In this document: one piece after another, positions 7,981 to 18,179 of the stretch
Layout: each line of letters opens with the position of its first letter
How positions within the stretch are numbered: the first letter of the stretch is position 1
Origin: an uncultured Actinomycetes bacterium
GTDB taxonomy: Bacteria; Actinomycetota; Actinomycetes; S36-B12; UBA10799
Assembly (NCBI GenBank): GCA_946803585.1
Contig: CAMPEQ010000011.1
Location: 1-64,000 of the forward strand
Reading direction: 5' to 3'
DNA: 64,000 nt
Notes under the pieces: generated by a model
Seen by the model: only the letters and a program-made list of their open reading frames with translations
Database searches by the model: none
What the model was told of the DNA's origin: nothing
Position numbers and translations under genes: made by a program

Positions 7981-8783
7981 GTCTGGAGCCCCTCTACGCC
8001 TTTGACATTACTTACTTCCGGGCCCAAGAACCGTTGACCCAACTGCGTAAACGACGCCTTATCGCCGGTAGCTATGAACTCGTGCTCGGGTTTGGGTAGA
8101 TTCGGTGAGCGCAGGAGATCCTGCTCAGTAAGAACAGAGTAGACATCCTTGGCGGTCTCTTCCGCACTGGAAACCAACGTAACGTCGTCACCAACCACGT
8201 GCTGAATTAGACCCGTAAGTACGGGGTAATGCGTACAGCCCAGCACGAGGGTGTCGACACCGGATTGCACCACCGGGTTCAGGTACTCCTGCGCGACAGC
8301 CACCAACTCCGGCCCACTCGTTACCCCCCGCTCGACGTAGTCAACGAACTCCGGACATGCCTGCTGCACAACCGTGAGCCGCGGGTTCGCTGCAAACGCA
8401 TCCGCGTAGGCCCCCGAGGTCACCGTTGCCTCGGTCCCAACCACCGCGACATGATTGTTTCTGGTCGTGTGGACCGCCCGGCGGACCGCAGGATGGATGA
8501 CCTCCACAACCGGCACGTCGTAGCGCTCACGAGCATCCCGCAGCACTGCAGCACTCGCTGAATTGCAGGCGATGACGAGCAACTTGACGCCGCTGGCTAC
8601 CAGGTGATCCATCACCTTGAGCGCGTGCTTGCGAACCTCAGCTAGCGGCTGTGGCCCATAAGGTCCATTCAATGTATCGCCGACGTAGATGATCGCCTCG
8701 TTCGGAAGTTGATCAAGAATAGCGCGAGCGACCGTTAGACCCCCTACCCCGGAGTCGAAGATCCCAATGGGCGCATCATTCAC
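7977..8783 (-). CDS. murI: Glutamate racemase
   Basis: Makes D-glutamate for peptidoglycan. Both catalytic cysteines are seen: [11 protein letters not shown] (about residue 75) and [10 protein letters not shown] (about residue 185), with [17 protein letters not shown] at the N-terminus and [16 protein letters not shown] 8783 is preferred: the family starts just before APIGIFDSG, and TACGCT lies 7 bases upstream, fitting a leaderless transcript. An in-frame TTG at 8813 is a weaker alternative. First gene of the murI-MBL-rph-rdgB run. Confidence 0.94.
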   Translation of the reverse strand: MNDAPIGIFDSGVGGLTVARAILDQLPNEAIIYVGDTLNGPYGPQPLAEVRKHALKVMDHLVASGVKLLVIACNSASAAVLRDARERYDVPVVEVIHPAVRRAVHTTRNNHVAVVGTEATVTSGAYADAFAANPRLTVVQQACPEFVDYVERGVTSGPELVAVAQEYLNPVVQSGVDTLVLGCTHYPVLTGLIQHVVGDDVTLVSSAEETAKDVYSVLTEQDLLRSPNLPKPEHEFIATGDKASFTQLGQRFLGPEVSNVKGVEGLQT

Positions 8784-8790
8784 GGGGTAT

Positions 8791-8796
8791 AGCGTA
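8791..8796 (-). promoter_or_regulatory. Candidate -10 element for leaderless murI
   Basis: TACGCT on the minus strand, 7 bases before GTG 8783, with no ribosome site in the gap. It fits the TAnnnT -10 consensus placed so that transcription starts at or beside the start codon. No clear -35 box. Confidence 0.45.
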
Positions 8797-8917
8797 CGTG
8801 CTTCTACGAGCAATCACCCCGAATTAGTGCGCGATCGCCGCCCGCTATGAGCCATCTCTCATCTTAGTGATCATGGACCCACCCCTACCTGGCGTCAATA
8901 GGGAACTCACGCAACTC

Positions 8918-10170
<1,253 letters not shown>

Positions 10171-10176
10171 AGGACC

Positions 10177-10182
10177 AGACTA
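10177..10182 (-). promoter_or_regulatory. Candidate -10 element for leaderless cysO-cysM
   Basis: TAGTCT on the minus strand, 6 bases before the cysO GTG at 10170. There is no Shine-Dalgarno sequence in the 31-bp gap to mec, so cysO-cysM may have its own leaderless promoter. Confidence 0.45.
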
Positions 10183-10201
10183 CGGGTTCAATCACCCGCA
10201 G

Positions 10202-10627
10202 CTACACGCCGGCGGCGATCGTGACCTCTTCTTCTGTCACTTCACCATCGACGATCCGGAATGACCGGAACTCAGAAGGCCCATCATCTGTGCCGGTCTC
10301 GCGGGTGCTCACCAGAACATAGTGCGCGTTCGGCTCAGACGCGTAGGCGATATCGGTCCGAGACGGATATGCCTGCGTTGCGGTGTGCGAGTGGTAAATC
10401 ACCACGGGGTCCTCATCGTTGCGACCCATCTCGCGGTACAACTTGAGCAGGTCCCCGGACTCAAACTCGTAGAAGGTTGGCGAGCGTGCCGCGTTGATCA
10501 TCGGTATGAACCTGACTGGGTTGTCGCTGCCAACTGGACCAGCGATCACCCCGCAGGCCTCATCCGGGTGGTCCCGGCGAGCGTGCGCGACAATTTGGTC
10601 GACAAGTTCCTGGCTGATTTTCAGCAT
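10202..10627 (-). CDS. mec: JAMM/Mov34 metalloprotease Mec (CysO-cysteine hydrolase)
   Basis: A 141-residue zinc peptidase of the JAB1/MPN/Mov34 family. The metal motif is complete: Glu in DEACGVIAG near residue 23, and HSHTATQAYPSRTD (H-x-H-x10-D) near residue 80. In M. tuberculosis Mec releases cysteine from the CysO-Cys adduct; cysO and cysM lie directly downstream here. It may also trim the seven extra residues of CysO, which is inference. ATG 10627 has no ribosome site but has TAGAGT six bases upstream. Confidence 0.92.
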   Translation of the reverse strand: MLKISQELVDQIVAHARRDHPDEACGVIAGPVGSDNPVRFIPMINAARSPTFYEFESGDLLKLYREMGRNDEDPVVIYHSHTATQAYPSRTDIAYASEPNAHYVLVSTRETGTDDGPSEFRSFRIVDGEVTEEEVTIAAGV

Positions 10628-10633
10628 GGGTGC

Positions 10634-10639
10634 ACTCTA
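10634..10639 (-). promoter_or_regulatory. Candidate -10 element for leaderless mec
   Basis: TAGAGT on the minus strand, 6 bases before ATG 10627, inside the 22-bp gap to the ApbE-like gene. Fits TAnnnT with the start codon at the transcription start. Confidence 0.45.
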
Positions 10640-10649
10640 CTCTTGGTCA

Positions 10650-11639
10650 CTACTGCACTGCCGACATCGTTGCCGTGTGATCCCACAGCAGGAACGCCGT
10701 CTGCGGGCTTCGTGAATGTAGGTGCCTGGCCTGTGAACTCCCACCAACCAGAACCATCTTCGTTAAGACCTCAGCCCGCCAGCCCTGCCGAGCGATCGCC
10801 GTGACGGCGGCGACGTCCTCCGGGGCCAAGGACGTACCGGTTCGCGGGTTCAAGATGTGGTGTGAGATCGACCCATCATCACGTTTCCAGCGCCGTTTGA
10901 GCGTGCCCGAGGTACAAAGGGCCCCATCACGCAACACCACGCTGAGACCCTGGTCTGTGCCAGCGGTGTCACCCTCCTGAGCGAATGGATCGACAATTCC
11001 GATCCGCCACCCCTCGTCTGGCCAACCACCCGCGACCCGCACATCGCCACCCAGACTCACCATCGCGCCTGTCGCTCCAGCGCTCACCAGAGCGGTCGCA
11101 ACGATATCCGCGCCAAGCCCCTTCCCGATCCCCCCACTATCGAACTCGAAACCGGTAGAAAGTAATGCCATTCGCGAGCTCCGGTTAACCACGAGTGGCG
11201 CGGGCCCATGCCCTCGACGCGAATACCATCGCGCACCCCCTGCAGCGTGATTCTCTGGGCTCGTCGCATCTGCATCCGCTACCGGTAGGGCTGGCGGTGG
11301 ACTCAGTTGCGAGAAGTCACGGTCGTAGCCCGCAGACACGATCTCTGTGCCCAGAAATGGATTGAACATTCCCTGCGAAAGGCGCCAACCGGCCAGCCCG
11401 CGCCACAGCAGCTCCAGGAGATCGGCCGAGACGCGGGTCCAAGATCCGGTTCGAGCGTTAAAATCGGCCAACTCACTGTCCGAGTCGAACCGTGTCCATG
11501 ACTCCTCCAGTTGACGGACGCGGTTCTCACCCAGCTGGGGCAGTTCGTCGCTGCCGCCCAGGACCATGATCTGACAGGCACACCCCATCGCCTCAAACCG
11601 GTGCTCGCGGAGTTTGACGCGAAGGGGGCGCGCTGCCAA
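10650..11639 (-). CDS. FAD:protein FMN transferase (ApbE family)
   Basis: Members attach FMN covalently to Thr/Ser of target flavoproteins or act in flavin turnover. The 329-residue protein has the family start RFEAMGCACQIMV, the SWTRFDSDSELADFN motif, FDSGGIGKGLGADIV near residue 170, MVSLGGDVRV, and HHILNPRTGTSLAPEDVAAVT near the C-terminus with the Mg-binding region. No signal peptide or lipobox is seen, unlike many ApbE proteins, so it may act in the cytoplasm. The TTG at 11639 lacks a good ribosome site and is uncertain. It lies between mec and a lipoprotein gene, an insertion relative to the mycobacterial order; its flavoprotein partner is not in the window. Confidence 0.85.
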   Translation of the reverse strand: MAARPLRVKLREHRFEAMGCACQIMVLGGSDELPQLGENRVRQLEESWTRFDSDSELADFNARTGSWTRVSADLLELLWRGLAGWRLSQGMFNPFLGTEIVSAGYDRDFSQLSPPPALPVADADATSPENHAAGGARWYSRRGHGPAPLVVNRSSRMALLSTGFEFDSGGIGKGLGADIVATALVSAGATGAMVSLGGDVRVAGGWPDEGWRIGIVDPFAQEGDTAGTDQGLSVVLRDGALCTSGTLKRRWKRDDGSISHHILNPRTGTSLAPEDVAAVTAIARQGWRAEVLTKMVLVGGSSQARHLHSRSPQTAFLLWDHTATMSAVQ

Positions 11640-11647
11640 GGTCGTTA

Positions 11648-12163
11648 CTAGCTTTGCGACGAGTTGCCGTGGTTACCCGACTGGCAGTCCTTCACCGAAG
11701 CCGCAGAAGGTCCTTCGCATACCTCGAAGTAGGTCGGACCGTCTTTGGATCCGCCAGCGTTAACCTCGACAAATGTGGTCCCGTTGTTGCCACCTACTTG
11801 GGCACCGGATCCGCCGTATTGACCCCAGCCTCCACCGCCAGATCCACTATTGGTGATGTTGAAGCCATCGGCCTTGAGTGCGGAGTCATAGTGAGCTGTT
11901 ACCGCGGCGGGCTCTTGGCTGGTCTTATAACTGGTGTACGTCGCGCCACCGGAAACAGACTTCGTTGATTCCTCGGTCGCACCCGATGGTGGGCCAGGAA
12001 TCGACGTGGCTGGTGCCGCCGCAGTTGTTGCCGCTTCCGTAGGTGCAGCGCTACTTGCCTCTGGGGTGCTGGAGGAACTACTACACCCCGCAACGAGGAA
12101 CACCGCGCCGGCGCCGAGCGCACCAACGACTACAGCCTTGTTCTTCAACTTCTGTCCTGACAT
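11648..12163 (-). CDS. Small secreted lipoprotein, function unknown
   Basis: A 171-residue protein with a lipoprotein signal peptide: MSGQKLKNKAVVVGALGAGA, then the lipobox LVAGC near residue 27. A Ser/Ala/Thr/Pro linker (to about residue 65) is followed by a compact domain with TYTSYKTSQEPAAVTAHYDSALKADGFNIT, a Gly-rich stretch, and a C-terminus containing FEVCEGPSAASVKDCQSG with two Cys that may pair. ATG 12163 is chosen because an AAGGGA site precedes it and the signal peptide begins here. It ends 8 bp before the ApbE-like gene, so they may share a transcript. I do not recognise a named domain. Confidence 0.75.
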   Translation of the reverse strand: MSGQKLKNKAVVVGALGAGAVFLVAGCSSSSSTPEASSAAPTEAATTAAAPATSIPGPPSGATEESTKSVSGGATYTSYKTSQEPAAVTAHYDSALKADGFNITNSGSGGGGWGQYGGSGAQVGGNNGTTFVEVNAGGSKDGPTYFEVCEGPSAASVKDCQSGNHGNSSQS

Positions 12164-12348
12164 GACTATCCCTTCGGTTTGCGGCGAGCAGCAGTCGCCG
12201 CTCACTTGCGTCGTCCATGCAACACATCGAAGCTCGCCAAACCCGCTGACAGACTTCTTCAAAAAAAGTAGCGGTGCAACGCGCCACATCGCGCGGTTAG
12301 TAGGTCATCCGATACCGCGGGCGACCCCCACTAAGGGCTTCCGCAACC

Positions 12349-12939
12349 TCACGCGCCATCCACAAGTGCCACCAGCAAACTGTCCTGCCACCACGTCATG
12401 AAGTCATACATCATGGCCGCACCAAGTAATGGATCGTCCTCATCAAGCTGGGAGAGATCGCGATCCGGGTCCTCAGCGATCCCCAACCTGACACCTAGCG
12501 CTAGGCGCACATCATTGATTGCCCGCAGCCATTGGGCTGCCTCGGCAGTTGAGACCTCGATCAGGTCGTCATCGTTATCCACCGGCAGGGCTAGGCCAAT
12601 CTTGAGTGCGGCCGCATCGGCAAGTTTGCCCTGCCGCAGGGAGTCATCTGTGAATCTGCGGAACTCCGCGGCAGCCTCGGGATCATCTGGGTAACCGTCC
12701 GGCAGGAGCCGGGCAAGGACTGGGTCGTCAGGGCGCTCAACGGACGGCCCATCAAGATCGGTCAATCCCAACTCCACCGCCAGCGGATCGGCGGGCGGTT
12801 TGTCGGACGCTGCTTGATCTGCTCCGGGTTGATCAAGTAACTCAATGATCTCATCGACGAGGCCCATAATGAGCGCGCGCTCGACCGGCTCTAGCCGACA
12901 ATGCAGGCCTTCGGCACTGCGCTGGAATGCGTGCGCCAT
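12349..12939 (-). CDS. DUF2017 family protein
   Basis: A 196-residue acidic soluble protein. It begins GLHCRLEPVERALIMGLVDEIIELL, has an acidic Pro/Asp-rich middle with LARLLPDGYPDDPEAAAEFRRFTDDSLRQGK, and ends GAAMMYDFMTWWQDSLLVALV. This is the pattern of the actinobacterial DUF2017 family, which is encoded next to clpS in most members. Function is unknown; constant linkage to ClpS suggests a link to regulated proteolysis (inference). Its ATG overlaps the clpS stop by one base. Confidence 0.85.
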   Translation of the reverse strand: MAHAFQRSAEGLHCRLEPVERALIMGLVDEIIELLDQPGADQAASDKPPADPLAVELGLTDLDGPSVERPDDPVLARLLPDGYPDDPEAAAEFRRFTDDSLRQGKLADAAALKIGLALPVDNDDDLIEVSTAEAAQWLRAINDVRLALGVRLGIAEDPDRDLSQLDEDDPLLGAAMMYDFMTWWQDSLLVALVDGA

Positions 12940-13226
12940 CAGCTATCCCGCTCCATCGTGGCCCAAAGGCCGAACGAGTGCATCGCGGTGACGTCTCGCT
13001 CTATCTCTTCGCGAGTCCCGGTATTAACCGCAGCTTTCCCCTCGCCGTGTACCTGCATCATCAGCTGAGTCGATTTCTCTTTCGAATAGTGAAAATGCGT
13101 CATGAACACATATGTCACATATGACATCAGATTCACTGGGTCATCCCAGACGATGCAGGCCCAAGGCTTGTCGACTTGGGTGCGCTCGGCAGCCATCGGC
13201 TCGGCAAGTTCGAAGGGAGCCGTCAC
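12939..13226 (-). CDS. clpS: ATP-dependent Clp protease adaptor ClpS
   Basis: Delivers N-degron substrates to ClpA/ClpC-ClpP. The 95-residue protein has the core [21 protein letters not shown], where the D-D-P-V-N loop binds the N-terminal residue and the following helix carries the Met gate, then [24 protein letters not shown]. The GTG start at 13226 overlaps a GGAG sequence, so start choice is moderately secure. It is divergent from the class V aminotransferase gene and co-directional with DUF2017, as in mycobacteria. Confidence 0.94.
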   Translation of the reverse strand: MTAPFELAEPMAAERTQVDKPWACIVWDDPVNLMSYVTYVFMTHFHYSKEKSTQLMMQVHGEGKAAVNTGTREEIERDVTAMHSFGLWATMERDS

Positions 13227-13285
13227 TCCGGTGATGATTCCATGCCTTGACGCTCACCGCACGTCCTACCGCGCTCTCAGGCACC

Positions 13286-13291
13286 TACTCT
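13286..13291 (+). promoter_or_regulatory. Candidate -10 element for leaderless class V aminotransferase gene
   Basis: TACTCT, six bases before ATG 13298, with no ribosome site. The TTGACG at 13247 is too far upstream (33 bp) to be its -35 partner. Confidence 0.45.
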
Positions 13292-13297
13292 GGTGTT

Positions 13298-15049
13298 ATG
13301 GACTCAACGGCTGCCATTCCACCGCGTGATCCGAACCTTCCTGAACCGGCCTTACTGGGCCGGATTCGGCAAGCCGTGATGGGTGACGATCGAGTAATTG
13401 CCGGACCCTTTGGCCCACGCCGGGTTACGTATGCGGACTACACCGCAAGCGGTCGTTCTGTGTCGTTCATTGAGGACTTCATCCGCAATGAAGTACTCCC
13501 TCGGTACGCCAATACCCATACCGAGAGCAGCGGCACTGGGCGCCAAACCACACGATTCAGGGAAGATGCGCGCAGTATCGTGGCCCAAAGCGTTGGCGCG
13601 GATGCGGACTACGCAGTGCTCTTCGCCGGATCGGGAACCACTGGTGCAATCGACAAGCTCATCGGAGTCTTGAACTTACGCCTACCCGCGGAGCTATCGC
13701 AGGAATTCAACCTCCTCGACCAGATCCCGGAGACAGAACGCCCGGTCGTGTTCATCGGTCCGTTCGAGCACCACAGCAACGAACTCCCCTGGCGCGAATC
13801 CATCTGCGACGTGATCCGAATCCCCGAAGATGCAGACGGCCATATCGACCAGGTAGCACTTGCCAGTGCGCTTACCGAGCACGCCGACCGGCGACTACGG
13901 ATCGGCTCGTTCAGCGCCGCCAGCAACGTAACTGGAATCGTTAGCGACACCATCGGTATTACCAGGATCCTGCATCAGCACGACGCCCTCGCCTTCTGGG
14001 ACTTTGCCGCGGCCGGACCCTACGTCGAGATCTCTATGGACCCGGATTCCGATCCGGCCACTGCCAAGGACGCTGTGTTCCTGTCTCCCCACAAGTTTAT
14101 CGGTGGCCCCGGCACTCCAGGGGTCCTAGTGATTCGTCGCGATCTACTGACCAACCGCGTCCCAGACGTGGTCGGCGGCGGTGCCGTTGCCTACGTCAAC
14201 GCCGACGATCACAGCTACGTGACCGATCCTGTCCAACGGGAAGAGGCAGGCACGCCCGCGATCGTTGAGGCCATCCGAGCGGGTTTGGTGATGAGCCTCA
14301 AGCAGGCAGTGGGGGTTGCGACTATTCGCGCCCACGAGGACGACTACCTGCGTAGGGCAATGGCGGTTTGGTCTGCCCATCCAGCGATTGAGATTCTTGG
14401 CAACCACGACGCCGAGCGATTGTCCATCGTCTCGTTCACGTTGCGGGCTCCCTCAGGCAAGTACCTGCATCACAACGCGGTCGTAGCCCTGCTCAACGAC
14501 CTCTTCGGGATCCAAGCGCGCGGCGGGTGCTCGTGTGCCGGGCCCTACGGCCACGACCTCTTAGGGGTCGACATCGAACAAAGCCGAGAGTTTGAGCGCG
14601 AGGTTGCCCGAGGATGCGAGGGAATCAAACCTGGCTGGACACGAATCAACTTCAACTACTTCATCTCCGAAACGGTCTTCCGCTACATCGTGGAAGCAGT
14701 CGAACTGATCGCAAGCTACGGGTGGCGGGTCCTCAACCAGTACCAATTCGACGCGACTTCGGGCCTGTGGGAACACCGCTCGGGTGCCGAGGACGTCCTA
14801 CTTCGGTTGGCAGATGTGCACTACGACAGCGACGGACTCATGACCTACCCGCATCACGACGATCGCGCCGACGAGTCCATCCTGGCCAGGCACCTCCAGG
14901 AGTGCGAGGCAATCCTGCTCAACGCCGAAGCCTCGGTCGAGGGCGAGACCGCACCTGACTTCGTCGGCTCCGGCCTCGCGACTCCTGAGTTTGAGGCACT
15001 GCGCTGGTTTGAGCTACCAGCAGCCTCGCTCGCTATTCGTGGTGACTAG
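13298..15049 (+). CDS. Long class V aminotransferase / cysteine desulfurase-like protein
   Basis: A PLP enzyme of 583 residues, about 150-180 longer than SufS-type desulfurases. The N-terminal part has RYANTHTESSGTGRQTTRF, the PLP lysine lies in FLSPHKFIGGPGTPG near residue 270, and RGGCSCAGPYGHDLLG near residue 410 carries two Cys where desulfurases have their active Cys. The extra C-terminal segment, including ASYGWRVLNQYQFD, has no domain I recognise. There is no SufBCD or Isc gene nearby, so a role in Fe-S assembly is not supported by context; other possibilities are a lyase or transaminase. Start chosen at ATG 13298; an in-frame TTG at 13247 lacks support. Confidence 0.8.
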   Translation: MDSTAAIPPRDPNLPEPALLGRIRQAVMGDDRVIAGPFGPRRVTYADYTASGRSVSFIEDFIRNEVLPRYANTHTESSGTGRQTTRFREDARSIVAQSVGADADYAVLFAGSGTTGAIDKLIGVLNLRLPAELSQEFNLLDQIPETERPVVFIGPFEHHSNELPWRESICDVIRIPEDADGHIDQVALASALTEHADRRLRIGSFSAASNVTGIVSDTIGITRILHQHDALAFWDFAAAGPYVEISMDPDSDPATAKDAVFLSPHKFIGGPGTPGVLVIRRDLLTNRVPDVVGGGAVAYVNADDHSYVTDPVQREEAGTPAIVEAIRAGLVMSLKQAVGVATIRAHEDDYLRRAMAVWSAHPAIEILGNHDAERLSIVSFTLRAPSGKYLHHNAVVALLNDLFGIQARGGCSCAGPYGHDLLGVDIEQSREFEREVARGCEGIKPGWTRINFNYFISETVFRYIVEAVELIASYGWRVLNQYQFDATSGLWEHRSGAEDVLLRLADVHYDSDGLMTYPHHDDRADESILARHLQECEAILLNAEASVEGETAPDFVGSGLATPEFEALRWFELPAASLAIRGD

Positions 15050-16564
15050 CTACTTGTTCTTGAGTGTGACGTAGCGCAGTTTCTTGATGTACTTCTTTCC
15101 ACCAACGGCCTTAATCCGCAGGCGAGTCTTCTTACCCGTTGCCTTGACCGTGAACGCGTACTTACCCGCTGCCGACGTTCGGGTGGTGCGGATCTTGGAC
15201 CACTTGCCATTCTTCTTCTTTTGCAGCTTGACCTTCTTACCGGTCCGGACGGGCTTGACCTTGCCAGTCAGCGAGACCTTACGGCCCTTGGCTCCCTTCT
15301 TGGCAGAGACGTTCAGCTTGATCTTCTGGCTATTCTTCCCACCAGTTGCGCTAAACGGCAGGTTGCTGGCGATCGACCGTAACGGCGCCCACTGATCGCT
15401 AGTCTCTGACCCGATCATCCACGTGGCTATTCCGTTGAGGCCATGGGCGCTCGCGATTCGCGCCCGCTCCAACACGGTAGTTGTATCGGGTACCCAGGCA
15501 CTGCGCTTGACCTTGCACTTGCCATTGTTGTACTTGACCTTGTAGGTATAGGTGCGCTCGAGCGAGGCTGGATCCCGGCCCCACTTGCCGGCTGGAGTCC
15601 CCTTAATCACTGATCCGATGTCGCGGGTTTGGTAGGTCATCTTGGAAACCGAAGGACAACCTGTTCCCTTCTTCCACACGACCCAATCGCGGCCATATGT
15701 CGGCGTTCCAAGCTGGACTTTGCTTGGCGGCATAACCGAAGCCGCGTACGCCGCGATCTTGTTAACCCAGCTCAGTGGTCCTCCGACCGGGCCCGGGACG
15801 CTATAGGCGTAGTCGTAGGCCATGATTCGGAGTTTGTCGATGTAAGGCCCGATAGCCGGCCAGTCGTAGACCCAGTAGTCACCGTTCGATACCCCCATGG
15901 GCGGTACCGCGACGGCAAGCTTCTTTCCGTTGGCGTGCAGCACTCCCGAGAGTTCGATAATGAACTTGACCCAGGCAGGTCGGGTCTTTTTCCAACTGGC
16001 TTGGCCATCGCTGAACGCGAACTTCTCGAAGTCCAGGTCGATTCCGTCATATCCGTTTGAGTTCACCAGACTCGAGATCTGGTTGACTAGAGCCGTCCGT
16101 TTTTTGGAGTTGCGCATGACAGCGCTCATGTGACCGGTGCCGGTCCCGTCGGTAATCGAGGGTAGAACCAAGGCGCCCTTATCTTTCAGCTTGGGTAGAA
16201 CTGATGCGTGGGTCCCAGAGCTCAACGAGTTGTTCTTGATCGCGACTTTGCTTGCCGTCTTCGAGCTCTTCACCGCGTTATGCCAGAACGGCGAGATATC
16301 GGAGAAGAGGTCGGCATTCTCAACAAACGATTTGGTGGACTCCGACGTCGTCCAATACGGCAGCCATCCGCTCATAATGCGCTTAGCAGAACTGGAGTCC
16401 GCCGGGACCGCGGCCGCAGCCGAGGTAGCGCTCGGCACGGCAACAGCGGCGACCAAACCCACAGATGTCACAGCGGCGAGGAAACGGCGGGCCAACTTCG
16501 GCAGCCTCTTATCCCCACGCCTCGATATTGCGACACCCTGCGGCAGCGACCGATCCGCTGTCAT
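15050..16564 (-). CDS. Secreted GH18 family glycoside hydrolase (chitinase-like)
   Basis: A 504-residue exported protein. Residues 1-50 are a Tat- or Sec-like signal (SRRGDKRLPKLARRFLAAV, then a hydrophobic stretch and ATSAAAA). The GH18 barrel carries the catalytic motif DGIDLDFEKF, matching D-x2-D-x-D-x-E with the catalytic Glu, plus GWLPYW at the start and LRIMAYDYAYSVPGPVGG and LGTPTYGRDWV later; this pattern is close to YaaH/SleL-type wall glucosaminidases. From about residue 400 is a very basic Lys-rich beta domain, probably wall or polysaccharide binding. ATG 16564 has GGAGGAAAAT directly before it. It is divergent from the DD-peptidase gene. Confidence 0.87.
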   Translation of the reverse strand: MTADRSLPQGVAISRRGDKRLPKLARRFLAAVTSVGLVAAVAVPSATSAAAAVPADSSSAKRIMSGWLPYWTTSESTKSFVENADLFSDISPFWHNAVKSSKTASKVAIKNNSLSSGTHASVLPKLKDKGALVLPSITDGTGTGHMSAVMRNSKKRTALVNQISSLVNSNGYDGIDLDFEKFAFSDGQASWKKTRPAWVKFIIELSGVLHANGKKLAVAVPPMGVSNGDYWVYDWPAIGPYIDKLRIMAYDYAYSVPGPVGGPLSWVNKIAAYAASVMPPSKVQLGTPTYGRDWVVWKKGTGCPSVSKMTYQTRDIGSVIKGTPAGKWGRDPASLERTYTYKVKYNNGKCKVKRSAWVPDTTTVLERARIASAHGLNGIATWMIGSETSDQWAPLRSIASNLPFSATGGKNSQKIKLNVSAKKGAKGRKVSLTGKVKPVRTGKKVKLQKKKNGKWSKIRTTRTSAAGKYAFTVKATGKKTRLRIKAVGGKKYIKKLRYVTLKNK

Positions 16565-16745
16565 ATTTTCCTCCCACGCTATTGCCCTGACGGCTTTGCA
16601 GCCTTCACGACCAACTCTGACTGCAAGTAGATATGCCTGCAACTGTATGCGAGCGATTCCACCCGAGTGCAGTTGTTGTTTACATATATGTCGAATTTCT
16701 ACCCAAGAACGCCGGTAGTTCGCTAGATCAAAAACACCTCTCAGC

Positions 16746-16751
16746 TACCGT
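16746..16751 (+). promoter_or_regulatory. Candidate -10 element for leaderless dacB
   Basis: TACCGT, seven bases before ATG 16759, in the 194-bp divergent region. That region also contains a 10-bp palindrome ACATATATGT at 16682-16691. Confidence 0.42.
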
Positions 16752-16758
16752 GTCCACC

Positions 16759-18171
16759 ATGTCCCACCGCTACTCGATCGCCATCTCAACTACCTGCGCC
16801 ACCACGATCCTCGCCGCTGGGCTACTTCTGCCCGCTGGCGCAAACGCGGTCAGCGCCTCCCCAACCGTCGTTGGAACCGCGGCTAGCTCCACGGGCGATC
16901 CTGAACTCGCAGCTATCCTCGACTCTCGGGGCTCAGCCAGTACCTACTCCCCGGCGGAGCAACTACTCGCTCCTTCCGCCCGGAGCCTGGTCTCAACCGT
17001 GTCAGCCAACCGGCGAATGACGGCAAAACTCCCAAAGCGGTCGAAAGCCAAGGCGATCGGAAAGAACTACGCAGTGAACGTAGTAGACATCGAGAGCGGC
17101 AATCGAATCTGGAAGAAGCGCGCAAAACGCTCCCTACTTCCCGCCTCCAACATGAAGATCGCGACCGCGGTGACGGCGCTCCAGACGATGGGCCCCGGAA
17201 AGCGCTTTGAGACGAAGGTGGTCTCACTCGGTCGCGGAAAGGTCGTCCTGGTTGGCGGAGGCGACGCGACGCTCGGTCGAACTGGGCTGAAGTCCCTAGC
17301 CAAACAAACCGCAAAGCAGCTGAAGGCAAGCGCTGAGCTGATGCCTACCGGAAAACTCAAGGTCTACATCGACGACTCCTACTACCCCGCTCCGAAGCGA
17401 CCAGCTGGCTACCGCAGTGGCTATGAGCCAGGAATTGTGCGCCCAGTCCGCGCCCTCGGGATGGATGGAAGCTACGTATGGGACTCCGGTAAGACAGCAG
17501 CTGACTACTTCCGGTCGAGGCTGAATCGAAAGGGTTTCACCACTAAGTACAAGGGGCGCACCGGGGCAGTCAGTAGCGATCTAGCCGAACTTGGTACCTA
17601 CGCCGGTGCCACGCTGGCAGATCAGGTTCGATACATGCTGCAGGTCAGTGAGAACAACATCGCCGAGATGCTCTACCGAAACGTCGCGGTTGAGCGGGGC
17701 TACCGCGCGAACTGGAAGAAGAGCAAGCTCGCTGCCACTGAGGTACTGAGCGAACTCGGAGTCCCCACCAAGTCGATCAACTTGACCAGCGGAAGTGGTG
17801 TCAGCCGGACGGATCGCCTCACCCCGGTAGCGCTCACGACCATGCTGCAGCGAGTTGCGGACACAGATAACTATCCACGCCTGGCCTCGATCTACGACGG
17901 AGCCGGTCTGCCGCTCGCTGGCGTGAGTGGAACCCTGTCGGCTGGAACCGGACGGTTTACCACGAAGCCAACGAACTGCGCTGCAGGCCGCCTGCGTGCC
18001 AAGACCGGGACCCTATTCGACACTATTGCGTTGGCAGGGATCGCGACCGGCCGCGACGGGAAGCTCAAAGCGTTCGCCGTCCTGGTCAACTCACGACCGC
18101 AGCGGTTCTCTCCACTGCAAACCCGCCGCAAGGTCGATCGGATCCCAGCAACGATTACCGGCTGCTACTGA
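16759..18171 (+). CDS. dacB: Secreted D-alanyl-D-alanine carboxypeptidase/endopeptidase (PBP4, peptidase S13)
   Basis: Trims or opens peptidoglycan peptide cross-links. The 470-residue protein has a signal peptide (SIAISTTCATTILAAGLLLP) and all three penicillin-binding motifs: SxxK as PASNMKIATA near residue 130, SxN as VSENNIAEML near residue 300, and KTG as RAKTGTLFD near residue 420. The long insert between SxxK and SxN is typical of S13 enzymes. ATG 16759 is preferred because the signal peptide starts there and a TAnnnT element sits seven bases upstream. Divergently paired with a secreted GH18 gene, suggesting a shared wall-remodelling role; the 3' end meets the convergent acyl-CoA dehydrogenase gene within 8 bp. 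Confidence 0.92.
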   Translation: MSHRYSIAISTTCATTILAAGLLLPAGANAVSASPTVVGTAASSTGDPELAAILDSRGSASTYSPAEQLLAPSARSLVSTVSANRRMTAKLPKRSKAKAIGKNYAVNVVDIESGNRIWKKRAKRSLLPASNMKIATAVTALQTMGPGKRFETKVVSLGRGKVVLVGGGDATLGRTGLKSLAKQTAKQLKASAELMPTGKLKVYIDDSYYPAPKRPAGYRSGYEPGIVRPVRALGMDGSYVWDSGKTAADYFRSRLNRKGFTTKYKGRTGAVSSDLAELGTYAGATLADQVRYMLQVSENNIAEMLYRNVAVERGYRANWKKSKLAATEVLSELGVPTKSINLTSGSGVSRTDRLTPVALTTMLQRVADTDNYPRLASIYDGAGLPLAGVSGTLSAGTGRFTTKPTNCAAGRLRAKTGTLFDTIALAGIATGRDGKLKAFAVLVNSRPQRFSPLQTRRKVDRIPATITGCY

Positions 18172-18179
18172 CGCAGCAG

